Position numbers and translations under genes: made by a program. Below the pieces are notes generated by a model, which made no database searches, was not told the DNA's origin, and saw nothing but the letters and a program-made list of their open reading frames with translations. 64,000 nt of DNA from an uncultured Clostridia bacterium (GTDB taxonomy: Bacteria; Bacillota; Clostridia; TANB77; CAG-508): contig CANQGU010000004.1 in assembly GCA_947623465.1 (NCBI GenBank), positions 18,090 through 82,089 on the forward strand, written 5' to 3'. Every line of letters begins with the position of its first letter. Positions within the stretch are counted from its first letter, which is position 1. Shown in pieces: positions 51,438 to 61,946 of the stretch.

Positions 51438-54400
51438 GTGAAAAAATTTAGATTTTTATCAGCAATAACATTAGCAAGTGTTATAGTATCAGGAACAGCA
51501 TTTGCAGCAACAGGAACAACAATGAAAGGTGAATATAAAGCAGGAGAATTAAAAAACGTAAAAGATTCAACAGTTGTTGCTTTCCAATTATCAGATCCAA
51601 ATGACACTGTAAAAGTTGATGAAATAAAAGATTTAGGTGGTTATATAAGTGTTAATGCAAATGGAAAAACAGAAGTAACAACAGGAGATGTTATAACAAC
51701 TAATGGAACAAGTGAACAAAAACATGTAGTTGTATATGGAGATGTTAATGGAGACAAACAAATTGACCTAACAGATGCTATATGGGCATCAAATATGATA
51801 ACAGAGATGCCAAATCCTAATCAAACAGAACTTAATGTAGAAGCAGCAGATGTTAAAAATACAGGAGAAATACAACTTGATGATATAATAGCAGTATCAG
51901 AATTTATAACTGAAAATGACCTTGACTATGTAAAAGATGTACCAGAACCAAGCCACACACCAGAAAAATCTGGATATATTGTAGAAGGTTTAGTTAATGC
52001 TAATAAAGAAGCAGTTAAATGCGTAAATAGTGAGAATTTAACAATAAGTGATGGTGATTTAAAACTTAAAGTTTCAACACCAAGTGCTGAAGAAGAAAGA
52101 ACAGTACATGTATTTGTAAAAGTACCACAAGAAGATGGAACTGAAAAAAAAGTACGTCTTTCTGCAAATGGAGGAGTTACGATTGCAGATCATCAAACAC
52201 AACACTTTATTGATTTGATAGGAAATGACAGTTCTTCAGATAGAAATAACGAGAGTGGTTTAGATGAATTACCAGGAGAAGGTACATTTACAGTAGTTAT
52301 TACTGATGACGCTACAGGTGAAGAATTAGCAGCAACAACAATTGAAATTCATACAGCTAAACCAGTAGCTAGAGATTATACAACAAACCGTTCTGGATCA
52401 AAAACAGCTACTATGACTTTAACAGGTGTTCGTAAAGAAGGTGGAAAAGTTGTAGAAGTAAATTATCATTACAAAGACTTACCAAGTGGTTCTTATCCAG
52501 CAGAATATACAACTCTTGATTTAGTAAACAATAAATTAGAAAATAGACAAATAGCATCTGATTTAAAAGATAATCCAGCTACAGCATATGATGTAGAATT
52601 CTATGTAGTAGATGAATATGGAAACAAATCAGACAATTATACAACTACTATAGTTAAAGATACTGGAGTTGGAGCTGAAGATGCTGTTGAAGATATAACA
52701 GTTCCAGAATTAAATTCTTCTCTTGAAGATGGAGGTGCAAAATATACATGGAATATAACAGGTCATACTGATAATACATACCTTGTAACACTATATAAAG
52801 ATGGAGAAGTAATTGATCAAAAAGCATCAGAAAAAGCTTCTACTGAAGCAAGTTTTGATCTTAAATCATATATAGAAGAATATGGTGAAGGTGAGTATTA
52901 TATTTCAGTTGTAGTTAAAGGTAATGCTGAAGGTACATCAAAAGATTCTGAGGCAACAACAACTGAAGAAGAACTTGTAACTATAACAAAAATGAATTCA
53001 GTTGCAAATGTAAAATTTGAGACAACTGAAGAAGGTACAATTATAACTTGGGATTATCCAACATTAGCAGAAGATGTTAAAGATAAATATAGTTTTGATG
53101 TTCTAATTGAAGAATGGGATCCGGCTGGAAATGCTGGCAAAGGTGGTTATAGAACTTCAAACTTAACAGCAACTAATCCTGCACAAGATGAAGATGGAAA
53201 TAATCTTCAAAATGCAAGAAAAGTTAGTAATTCTTTAACTCCAAATACATTATATAAAGCTACTGTAACAGTAAAACCAACATCAGATTATCATTATTTA
53301 CAATCTGACCCAGTATCAACAGCAAAAGATTACTTTACATTAGATGCTAATGCTATAGATAGTGTTGCAACAACAACAAATACTGCAACTATAACAGTAG
53401 ATGATACACAATTACATTTCGGAAATAAAGAAAATGTAACATATGGTGTAATAGTATATAGACAAGATGATCCAGACCCAGATGCACATGATGCTACACC
53501 AGGATACAGAAAATTAGATCCATCTAAATATACAGTAACAACTAATGAAGATGGAAAAGTTGTAGTATCAGGATTAGAAGCAGATCATAATTATAAATTC
53601 TTATTAACTGTAGATGTTGATGGAGACCATGGTGAAATGAAATATGACGATGCAGAATCAGGTACTACTAAGATAGAGGGAATTTCTAGCTTAACTAATG
53701 TAGAAGTTAAAGCAAATAAACCTGAAGAGGGTAAATCTACATCAAATGTAATAGTTAAAACAAGTTCTGGAGCTGATTCTGTTGATGGATTATATATCAA
53801 CGGAGTTCAATATGAAAAAGGATCAAATAATTTTGATAAATATTATCCAAATGAATTATTAAATAAAGCATATGCAGTTTTAACAGCATCTAATACACCA
53901 GTTGTAGCTGGAGATAAAATTAATTCATTAACAGAAGATACAGTAGCTATAACAGTAGCAGATGATAAAGCACAATCAACAAAAGATTTCAGTGGTACTG
54001 CATTTGAAAATATGACTATAGAATTAACAGGAGATGCTTATAAAACAACTGTTAGTAATTTAGTAACAGGAGCTAAACTTGTTGTAAAGAAAGGTTATGT
54101 TGATGTTTCAGCATTATCAAGTAATGATGTTACACTAGAAACTGGAGCTGATGTATTAACAACTACTAACCAAATTGTAAATGTTTCAGGAACAACTACA
54201 ATAAACAAGGTTGATCTTACTACAACTGGAAAAACAGCTATAAAGACAGTTGACACTACTTCAAAATTTGAAGTTCAAGTAGATAACGATAATAAATCAA
54301 ATAATTTAACATTTAATAATCAAACTGGATCAGGTGTAGTATTAGCATTTAGAGATGTATCTAATGCAAAAAATGCTATATATGCTGGAAATGTAACAAT

Positions 54401-54857
54401 TACATCTAAAGGTGATGGAAAAGTTCAAGTATATTCTGCTGATAAGGGAATTTCAGGAAAATTAACACTTAATGTTACAGGAGAAAATAATGGAGCAGAA
54501 GTTGAAATAAATGATACAAAATTAGCTGATGTAACTAAAACAGTTAATCTTAATGGAAAAATTTCAAGTGTAAAAGTTAGATCACTAAAACCAGTACCAG
54601 TTGAATTAACAGGAGTAGAATTAAAAGAATATACATTAGAAGACATAACAAAAGATACTTCAAATAATACACACTTAAATACTGTTATAAATGGAGAAAA
54701 CTATGAAGAAGTTATGAAATTTATATCAGACTTTAAATTAAATGGTAAAGGTGCTAAATTTACATCTGCTGCAAAAGATAGTGAAGACATAGTTATCGGA
54801 GGAGCAAGTGGCCCAATGAAATTAACTTCACAAGTTACTTTAGGAAATATAAAATAA
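51438..54857 (+). CDS. Large dockerin-bearing surface protein (cassette 5)
   Basis: VVVYGDVNGDKQIDLTDAIWASNMI ... ADVKNTGEIQLDDIIAVSEF. Confidence 0.8.
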   Translation: MKKFRFLSAITLASVIVSGTAFAATGTTMKGEYKAGELKNVKDSTVVAFQLSDPNDTVKVDEIKDLGGYISVNANGKTEVTTGDVITTNGTSEQKHVVVYGDVNGDKQIDLTDAIWASNMITEMPNPNQTELNVEAADVKNTGEIQLDDIIAVSEFITENDLDYVKDVPEPSHTPEKSGYIVEGLVNANKEAVKCVNSENLTISDGDLKLKVSTPSAEEERTVHVFVKVPQEDGTEKKVRLSANGGVTIADHQTQHFIDLIGNDSSSDRNNESGLDELPGEGTFTVVITDDATGEELAATTIEIHTAKPVARDYTTNRSGSKTATMTLTGVRKEGGKVVEVNYHYKDLPSGSYPAEYTTLDLVNNKLENRQIASDLKDNPATAYDVEFYVVDEYGNKSDNYTTTIVKDTGVGAEDAVEDITVPELNSSLEDGGAKYTWNITGHTDNTYLVTLYKDGEVIDQKASEKASTEASFDLKSYIEEYGEGEYYISVVVKGNAEGTSKDSEATTTEEELVTITKMNSVANVKFETTEEGTIITWDYPTLAEDVKDKYSFDVLIEEWDPAGNAGKGGYRTSNLTATNPAQDEDGNNLQNARKVSNSLTPNTLYKATVTVKPTSDYHYLQSDPVSTAKDYFTLDANAIDSVATTTNTATITVDDTQLHFGNKENVTYGVIVYRQDDPDPDAHDATPGYRKLDPSKYTVTTNEDGKVVVSGLEADHNYKFLLTVDVDGDHGEMKYDDAESGTTKIEGISSLTNVEVKANKPEEGKSTSNVIVKTSSGADSVDGLYINGVQYEKGSNNFDKYYPNELLNKAYAVLTASNTPVVAGDKINSLTEDTVAITVADDKAQSTKDFSGTAFENMTIELTGDAYKTTVSNLVTGAKLVVKKGYVDVSALSSNDVTLETGADVLTTTNQIVNVSGTTTINKVDLTTTGKTAIKTVDTTSKFEVQVDNDNKSNNLTFNNQTGSGVVLAFRDVSNAKNAIYAGNVTITSKGDGKVQVYSADKGISGKLTLNVTGENNGAEVEINDTKLADVTKTVNLNGKISSVKVRSLKPVPVELTGVELKEYTLEDITKDTSNNTHLNTVINGENYEEVMKFISDFKLNGKGAKFTSAAKDSEDIVIGGASGPMKLTSQVTLGNIK

Positions 54858-54884
54858 GTAAATTTTATGTTTTAGAAATAATAA

Positions 54885-54915
54885 AAATCCACGGTTTTAT
54901 TTTATCCGTGGATTT
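54885..54915. terminator. Bidirectional terminator between convergent cassettes 5 and 6
   Basis: aaatccacgg...ccgtggattt. Confidence 0.75.
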
Positions 54916-54930
54916 ATTATTATTATATTT

Positions 54931-57900
54931 TTATTTTATACCATTAGATTCACTTGTAAGTGTATATGTTCCTGCTTTAGTAAATGTAAGAGTTACTTTA
55001 CCACTAGCTATTGCAATTTCAACACCTTTATCATTTAATCCGAAAGAATCCAAGAAATCTTTAATTGCTTGAGCTTTAGTGTCATCTAAACTACTTCCAA
55101 AGTTAGTAGTATCTTTTTTGATTTCTTCTGCAGTTTTTTCTGTTAATACATAATTTTTACTAAATGATGCAATTTCTGTTGGTATTTCTTTTGCAGGTGT
55201 AACTGTTAATTCAGCATTTTTACCTTCATTAACTGTAACATTTACTTTTTTGGCACCTGTAAAGCTATCATCTGAAATATCAACTTTTCCATTTTCAACA
55301 GTTACATTTACTGTACTATCAATACTCATATTTTCATGGTCAACTGTTATTTTTGCACCTGTAGATTTAAGAGTAATTGATCCATTTAATCTTGAAGTAT
55401 CATTATCTTTTCCACTAAATTTAATTGTTGCATCTGATGTTGAAATATTTTCAAATACTAAATCATTTTGTTTAGCAGCACTATCATCTTCGTTAACTGT
55501 AATTGTTTGAGCATTAGCAGTTATTTTTAAATCTTCTGCTGTTGTAATTTTAATTCCATTTACTGACACTGTAGATCCTTCAGCAATTACTAAATCTTTA
55601 TTAGAATATGCATTAACTATTTCCACACCGTTCTGTACTGTTATTTTTTTCGTAGTTTCATCTACATATTGTGTTAAGCCACTAATATCATATATAGCAT
55701 TAGAACCTTTTAATATTAATTCTTTTATGTTTACTGAATTCCTAGGGTTTGTTGTAATTTTTACTTGGTTCTTTGGGCTACCTTCTAATTCTAATATTTT
55801 ATTTGCTAATTTATTTGAAAATGTTCTAGGAGTTGTGCTTTCTGCCTTATTTGGAAGTTTTATTATTAATTTTCCAGATGTATATGTAAATTTATCTCCT
55901 TCTTTTAAATCAGTTCCTAATAAACTATTTACATATCCTAATTCAGAAGAATAATCGTCAGCTATCTCTGTAGAAGTATAATTTACTCCGCTAATACTTA
56001 ATCCACCAGTAGAAATTTTTGCAATTTCATTTTCTTTTGTTTTTGAATTATCTGCAACAACTGTTAAGTTTTCTAAAGATGGTAATTCTTTATATAGTGT
56101 AACACCATTAGTTGGAGCTAATTCTGAAATTGCTTGAATTCCTTCAACATCAGCTAATATTTTGAAAATATATGTGTGTCCTGCTGTTAATCCGTCAATT
56201 ACAAATTGATTTTGTTTATCAGGTGTAATATCTACTATTCTTCCTGTATTTGTATATGTTGCTGCTTCCAATCCATCTGTACCTGTTTTTTCCCAAACTT
56301 CTACTTTATATTTAGTAGTTTTATCTTTTACAACGATAGGAGTTAATTGTAGTTTAACAGAATTTGATGTTTTTGAAACTAGGTTTACAGTTGACTTATC
56401 TATAGTAAAAAATTCTTTTGATGTTGCAACTGGTGACTCAATTGTTGCTAATGTTCCTGTTTTTGGTTCAACATATACAACAGCTTTATAAATTGTTTTA
56501 GTTTCATAGTTGTTATCTTTAACGTTATCTATAGTATATGTTGTTGCTGTAACATTTTCTCCATTATTTAAATCTAGTTCTAAGTTATTATCAACTTTAA
56601 CTAATTTAACTTTATATCCTGCAATATCGTCTTTTGAATAATCACTATTCCATGTTAATACTTTTCCTTGATTAGCATTTATATTAAATGTTATATCTGT
56701 AACTGGTTTTAATGCTGTTACAGTTACTTCATTTGAAAATACTGTATCAGAAGGGTTTTTATCATCTGGACTTGTTGCTTTAGCATAAATACCTATTTTA
56801 TATGTTCCAGCTTGTTTCGTCATTATAGTATCAAAACCTAATAATTGATCCATTGTTGTAGTTTTAACATCTGCTATAGTTGTTTCTGCAACAGCCTTTC
56901 CATCTTTATATAATGTAATAACAAATGTTTGATTTGACTCTGAACCTTTTTCTAATTCCCATTTAACATTTACTGTATTATAATTAGATTTATTAGTTAG
57001 TTCATCAATAGTAACACTCTTTATTGTTGTTAATGGATCTTTATTTTCATCTTTTGCAATTTTCACAGGTGTTGTAGCTTCTACTTTAACACTACCGTAT
57101 TCATCAACTAATACATAATATAAGTCAGCACCTGTATTATTTGTTAAATCAGTATATACTTTTTGATTTACTACTTTATTATCAGTAATATCTAATGATT
57201 TTAATGCTGATAATGCTGTATCTGTTGCTGTACTTTTATCTGAACTAAAACCTGTAAATGAACTTGACAATTTATCATAATACATTTTTACTATATTATC
57301 TCCATAAGCTTCAAAAGATATTGATGCTTCTTTTGTATTATCACGGATAGCTTTAACTTGTGCTAGTTTAGCGTTATTTATTTCTGTTGTATGTTTATCA
57401 GCAGTAAATGTTGCATATACAGTTTTCTCATCATTTGATACTAATTTTAATGTAGTTTTACCTTCATCTAAACTACTAAAGTTAAAAGTTTTTTCAATCT
57501 TTGTTGTATTTTTTGTTAATTCTATACTACTTACAACTGCAGATGAATCATATGTTCCATCATCTTTTACTTTTACTATTTTAGCATCTGATACTGTGTT
57601 TGTTAAAACACTATTCATTGTTATAACTGCTGGAACAGTATCTAAATTTCTGTTGTTTACATATTTGTCAGTTAATTCAACTGTGCATAATGTTTCTGGA
57701 GCTTTTTCTTTGTCAGGTGTTGCACTAATTACAGTATTTCTTAATTTTGCAGAATATTCCTTTATTGCTCTTGAATCATTACTATTTATTTTTCCGTCAT
57801 TTGCATCAACATCAGCTGCCTCTAATTGCAATTCATCTAAATTTTGGTTAATTTTTGCACTGTACTCATCAACCATTCTTGAATCATTACTATTTATTAA

Positions 57901-58263
57901 TCCATCTTTGTAAATATCTCCATATATTATTACTGTAAATGTTTCTCCATCAGCAATAAATGTATCCCCAGTTTTTACGATATTTTCTTGATTTACTAAT
58001 GAAATATTTGCACCATTAAATTGTGTAACATTTCCAAATTCTTCACTTTCAGTGATTTCTTTTACTGATACTACATCATTTTTTTCTACTAATACAAATG
58101 GTGCTACAGTTTTTCCTTTTACTAAGTCTCTATAAACCCCAACTGGATTTGTTTTTATAGTATCATTTGCATCTGCTGCAAATGTTTTACTTAAATTAAA
58201 TGAACTTAGTGCCATAATTCCAGCTAAAGCTAATGAAGACACAACTTTAAATTTATTATTCAC
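54931..58263 (-). CDS. Large dockerin-bearing surface protein (cassette 6)
   Basis: VIIYGDIYKDGLINSNDSRMVDEYSAKI ... ADVDANDGKINSNDSRAIKEYSAKL. Confidence 0.78.
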   Translation of the reverse strand: MNNKFKVVSSLALAGIMALSSFNLSKTFAADANDTIKTNPVGVYRDLVKGKTVAPFVLVEKNDVVSVKEITESEEFGNVTQFNGANISLVNQENIVKTGDTFIADGETFTVIIYGDIYKDGLINSNDSRMVDEYSAKINQNLDELQLEAADVDANDGKINSNDSRAIKEYSAKLRNTVISATPDKEKAPETLCTVELTDKYVNNRNLDTVPAVITMNSVLTNTVSDAKIVKVKDDGTYDSSAVVSSIELTKNTTKIEKTFNFSSLDEGKTTLKLVSNDEKTVYATFTADKHTTEINNAKLAQVKAIRDNTKEASISFEAYGDNIVKMYYDKLSSSFTGFSSDKSTATDTALSALKSLDITDNKVVNQKVYTDLTNNTGADLYYVLVDEYGSVKVEATTPVKIAKDENKDPLTTIKSVTIDELTNKSNYNTVNVKWELEKGSESNQTFVITLYKDGKAVAETTIADVKTTTMDQLLGFDTIMTKQAGTYKIGIYAKATSPDDKNPSDTVFSNEVTVTALKPVTDITFNINANQGKVLTWNSDYSKDDIAGYKVKLVKVDNNLELDLNNGENVTATTYTIDNVKDNNYETKTIYKAVVYVEPKTGTLATIESPVATSKEFFTIDKSTVNLVSKTSNSVKLQLTPIVVKDKTTKYKVEVWEKTGTDGLEAATYTNTGRIVDITPDKQNQFVIDGLTAGHTYIFKILADVEGIQAISELAPTNGVTLYKELPSLENLTVVADNSKTKENEIAKISTGGLSISGVNYTSTEIADDYSSELGYVNSLLGTDLKEGDKFTYTSGKLIIKLPNKAESTTPRTFSNKLANKILELEGSPKNQVKITTNPRNSVNIKELILKGSNAIYDISGLTQYVDETTKKITVQNGVEIVNAYSNKDLVIAEGSTVSVNGIKITTAEDLKITANAQTITVNEDDSAAKQNDLVFENISTSDATIKFSGKDNDTSRLNGSITLKSTGAKITVDHENMSIDSTVNVTVENGKVDISDDSFTGAKKVNVTVNEGKNAELTVTPAKEIPTEIASFSKNYVLTEKTAEEIKKDTTNFGSSLDDTKAQAIKDFLDSFGLNDKGVEIAIASGKVTLTFTKAGTYTLTSESNGIK

Positions 58264-58283
58264 GATAAATTCCTCCTATATTT

Positions 58284-58946
58284 TTATTTAGATTTTTTAA
58301 CCATTATTACTGAAATACCAGCTATTACTATTGCTATTAATGCAAAAACTGCAATTCTTGTACCAGCTTGTGGTATACTTTTAATTGGTTTTCCACTTGA
58401 ATCTAATAATTCTTCATTATCTGAGTTATCTTCGTCTTGGTCTGTATTATTATTGTTGTTTTCGCTATTATCAGAGTTATTATTGTTGTTATTTTCGTTT
58501 TCTGTTGGTGTTGTTGTTCCTTCTACTACTTTTACTGATATTATATCTTGACCTTCTGCAAATTCTTCACCAGATTGTGTTACTATATCAGATCCTGTAA
58601 ATGATGCAGAATTTGTAGTTTCTTTAGCTATAAATGTAAATGTAACTGTTTCTGTTGATGTTGTTGCATCTGAACCTGTTATTATTACTTCTCCATCATT
58701 ATTAGCATTTTCTGTTAATGGGAATGCAGCTGTTGCTGATTTTTTTACATATTCAAATTTAGAAGCATCATATTTTAATGTTAAGTCAATGTTTCTTGAA
58801 GCTTGATTTAGTTGTAATGTGACTGTTACTTGATTTCCTTTCTTTACTTCTCCTGTACTTACTTTTAAACTTGCTGCATTTACCATAGTTGTAGATACTG
58901 CTAACATCATAATAGTTGTTATTAATCCTAATATTATTTTTTTCAT
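58284..58946 (-). CDS. Cohesin-domain surface protein with IPQAG-type sorting signal (cassette 6)
   Basis: IDLTLKYDASKFEYVKKSA cohesin-like; KSIPQAGTRIAVFALIAIVIAGISVIMVKKSK. Confidence 0.75.
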   Translation of the reverse strand: MKKIILGLITTIMMLAVSTTMVNAASLKVSTGEVKKGNQVTVTLQLNQASRNIDLTLKYDASKFEYVKKSATAAFPLTENANNDGEVIITGSDATTSTETVTFTFIAKETTNSASFTGSDIVTQSGEEFAEGQDIISVKVVEGTTTPTENENNNNNNSDNSENNNNNTDQDEDNSDNEELLDSSGKPIKSIPQAGTRIAVFALIAIVIAGISVIMVKKSK

Positions 58947-58981
58947 TTTTATTACCTTCCTTTTTTCTTAATTTTTTATCA

Positions 58982-59007
58982 TTGCACAATTTCGCTATTT
59001 TGTGCAA
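58982..59007 (-). promoter_or_regulatory. Conserved leader hairpin, cassette 6
   Basis: Perfect ttgcacaa...ttgtgcaa palindrome as in cassette 1. Confidence 0.7.
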
Positions 59008-59103
59008 AATAAAAACCATTAATAAAAGGTAGAAAAATATTTAAATTTGTGGTATTATATAAAATAAAAAAAGTCAAAATCAAAAATATATAGAATAGGG
59101 AAG

Positions 59104-59838
59104 GTGAAAATTATGGAAAATCAATATTTTGAGCAATTTGATGAAATAAGAAAAGTAAAATCGAAAGATTTTTTAAAAGAAAAAAAGAAATTTGATTTTT
59201 TCAATACAAATGAATTTTCAGAAGATCAAGCTTTTATGAATTATAGAATGAGTGGCAGTATATATGAACAATTTATATGTTTATATGAGGGTTATGCAGA
59301 GACTAGTTTATTCTTATTAGAAGATTGTATAACAAATGACCATAGTAGTAAAAAAGATATTTGGATTTTTCCAATTTTTTTTAATATTATTCATGCATTA
59401 GAGCTTTTTTTAAAAGCAACTAGATACCTATTAAAAAAGATAGAAGATAATTCAATTGATGATAAATGTATAGTAGAAGGAAAACATGATATTTTATATT
59501 TATCAAAAGATGTATATAATAAAATCATAAAAAATAATGAATTTAATAAATTCAAAGATGATTTTAAATTAATACACACCTTTGTTAAAATGATTAAAGA
59601 TATATTTAAAATTGAAACAGTCAACAAAGGTGAATTTATTGCACCAAGGTATCCAATTACAGAAAATAATGAACCATATCCATATGTTGAACAGAATAAA
59701 TATATAGAAGGCACAAATTTTTTGGTAGATGAGAGATTTACAATAAAAATGAAAAACTTATATATTTGGGTAATAAAAATATATCAAATATGTGAAGATG
59801 TTAATAATTATGTTCAATATTTAGCCTTCAAAAAATAA
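59104..59838 (+). CDS. Hypothetical protein
   Basis: 244-aa ORF; FNIIHALELFLKATRYLLKK resembles HEPN-like helical proteins only weakly. Confidence 0.45.
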   Translation: MKIMENQYFEQFDEIRKVKSKDFLKEKKKFDFFNTNEFSEDQAFMNYRMSGSIYEQFICLYEGYAETSLFLLEDCITNDHSSKKDIWIFPIFFNIIHALELFLKATRYLLKKIEDNSIDDKCIVEGKHDILYLSKDVYNKIIKNNEFNKFKDDFKLIHTFVKMIKDIFKIETVNKGEFIAPRYPITENNEPYPYVEQNKYIEGTNFLVDERFTIKMKNLYIWVIKIYQICEDVNNYVQYLAFKK

Positions 59839-60016
59839 ATAAAAAAAATTTTTTTGGAAAATAAAGCAAAAAATCCTTGTAATTCACATAAAATCAACAA
59901 AAAATTGAATTTAAGAAAATTTTGACTTTTTTGTAAAAATGTAGTATAATAGAATTGTTGATGACATATAGAAGAAATTGTTTATTAACATAAAGTAATG
60001 AAAGGAGAGAGCATAC

Positions 60017-60586
60017 ATGTTTAATATAGGAGACAAAATAGTATATCCAATGCATGGAGCAGGAACAATTGATTCAATAGAAGAAAAAGATATTTTAGGT
60101 GAGAAACAATCATATTACATCCTAAGAATGCCAGGCGAGGTAAAAGTTATGGTACCAATAGAAAAGGCAGAACAAGTGGGTGTAAGATCAATTATAGATA
60201 AAGGTTCAGCTGACAAAGTATTTAAAGTTCTAGAACAAGATGAAACAGAAATGAACAAAAATTGGAATAAAAGATATAGAGACAACATGGACAAATTAAA
60301 AAGTGGAGACATCTATGAAATTGCAGATGTAGTCAGAAACCTAAGTTTTAAACAAAAAGAAAAAGGTCTATCAACAGGGGAAAAGAAAATGCTTACAAAT
60401 GCTAAACAAATTTTAGTAAGCGAGCTAGTATTAGCAGAACATTCAAACAAAGATGAAATGGAAGAAATAGTAGAAAATAAAATAAATAATTCATTTATAA
60501 CATTTAAGGCAAATGTTACAAGTAAAGAAGATATAGTTAAAAAATTCATACCATTTGATGGAAGTAATGTAACAGAAAATACATAG
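60017..60586 (+). CDS. CarD/CdnL-family transcriptional regulator
   Basis: MFNIGDKIVYPMHGAGTIDSIEEKDILGEKQSYYILRMPGEVKVMVPIEKAEQVGVRSII. Confidence 0.88.
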   Translation: MFNIGDKIVYPMHGAGTIDSIEEKDILGEKQSYYILRMPGEVKVMVPIEKAEQVGVRSIIDKGSADKVFKVLEQDETEMNKNWNKRYRDNMDKLKSGDIYEIADVVRNLSFKQKEKGLSTGEKKMLTNAKQILVSELVLAEHSNKDEMEEIVENKINNSFITFKANVTSKEDIVKKFIPFDGSNVTENT

Positions 60587-60760
60587 AAAAAAATGATGAT
60601 TTTGGGGGCTTAATACAAAATCATCATTTTTTTGTTGTCAATAGGTGTCAATAGGGACGTCCTTTTTTGACACATCTATTAAAAAACACTTCCTTTTTTG
60701 ACTATTTCCAAAAATTTGTATTGAAAATATAGTTAAAATAATGTATAATAATTAATATAT

Positions 60761-61114
60761 GGGGGTGTAATTGGTTTCGACATTATACCAGAAGTATAAA
60801 TAGCGAGTAGTGGATGGTCGCTTCGGCCACTATAAAAAAGCGAAAAAAAATAAACGCTGATAATAAAGAATTAGCATTTGCTGCCTAGGAGCGGCAATGC
60901 CTTGTTTTATGTCCCTACGCGTAAAATAAAGGTATCATTTTAGTAGGAAACGAATCTACTCTGTAGCTTTGAGAGTAGAGGGTAATTAAAAGCTATATTT
61001 AAATTAAGCTTGTTTGTTAGCGTAATTTAAATGAATAAAAATAACAAACTGCACTCGGAGAAGTTTATATGGAAAGTGTAGTGGACAGGAGTTCAAATCT
61101 CCTCACCTCCACCA
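60761..61114 (+). ncRNA. ssrA: tmRNA; tag peptide ADNKELAFAA*
   Basis: gggggtgtaattggtttcgac 5' end; gctgataataaagaattagcatttgctgcctag ORF (60856-60888); ggacaggagttcaaatctcctcacctccacca 3' tRNA-like end. Confidence 0.95.
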
Positions 61115-61211
61115 AAACAAAAAAAGAGCTAGAAATATTGAAAATCAACATTTCTAGCTCTTTTTATGCAATTTTAATGCAACAAAACAAGTTTCGAAAA
61201 AATGGTAAAAG

Positions 61212-61237
61212 ATATTGACAAAGGACAAAATTTGAAA
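61212..61237 (+). repeat. 26-bp direct repeat, copy 1
   Basis: atattgacaaaggacaaaatttgaaa. Confidence 0.85.
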
Positions 61238-61330
61238 TATAATACAAACAATAGTTTTGTTAGAGCAATAAAAGTAGTTTTATAAATAGTAGTAAATGTA
61301 GTAAAAACTAAATATTTATAGAGATAGGAT

Positions 61331-61865
61331 GTGTGGTTAATGAAAAATAATAAATTAGAAACAATTTCAAATCTTTTTGAAGGAAAAGAAATAAGAAGTG
61401 TTTGGGATTCAGTAAAAGAAGATTATTATTTTAGTATAGTTGATGTAATAGGTGCTCTAACAGAAAGTAATATTCCAAGAAACTACTGGAGTGATTTAAA
61501 AAGAAAAATAAAACGAGAGGGAAGTCAACTGCACGAAGATATCGTGCAGTTGAAAATGAAAGCAAGTGATGGTAAATTTAGAGAAACAGATACATTAAAT
61601 ACAAAAGGTATTCTAAGATTAATTGAATCTGTTCCGAGTCCAAAAGCAGAACCATTTAAAATGTGGTTAGCTAATTTGGGAAGTATATGCTCTTTTGACA
61701 AATGAAATATATCAAGAATGGTCTGGTATGAAAGCTAGCGAATATAAAAAATATAAAGGAATAAGAAAAGAATCTTTAAGAGATAATATGACAGATATAG
61801 AAATTGCACTAACAAATGTTGGTGAAATTGCTACAAGAGATATTGCAGAGGCAGAGCATCCCAAT
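61331..61865 (+). pseudogene. Decayed BRO-N/DinD-like gene (internal deletion and frameshift)
   Basis: N-part IRSVWDSVKEDYYFSIVDVIGALTESNIPRNYW parallels 17659 CDS; second frame YALLTNEIYQEWSGMKASEYKKYKGIRKESLRDNM parallels its C-part; ~60 aa missing. Confidence 0.8.
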
Positions 61866-61920
61866 TAATCGTCAAGAGAGAAGGAGTTGTAAATAACCAT
61901 GACAACGGCACCAAAAAAAT

Positions 61921-61946
61921 ATATTGACAAAGGACAAAATTTGAAA
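61921..61946 (+). repeat. 26-bp direct repeat, copy 2
   Basis: atattgacaaaggacaaaatttgaaa. Confidence 0.85.

Noticed and set aside
61331-61705. BRO-N-like truncation as another CGG frameshift
   Set aside because: No CGG at the break; about 60 aa are missing relative to the 17659 homologue, so this is a deletion pseudogene.
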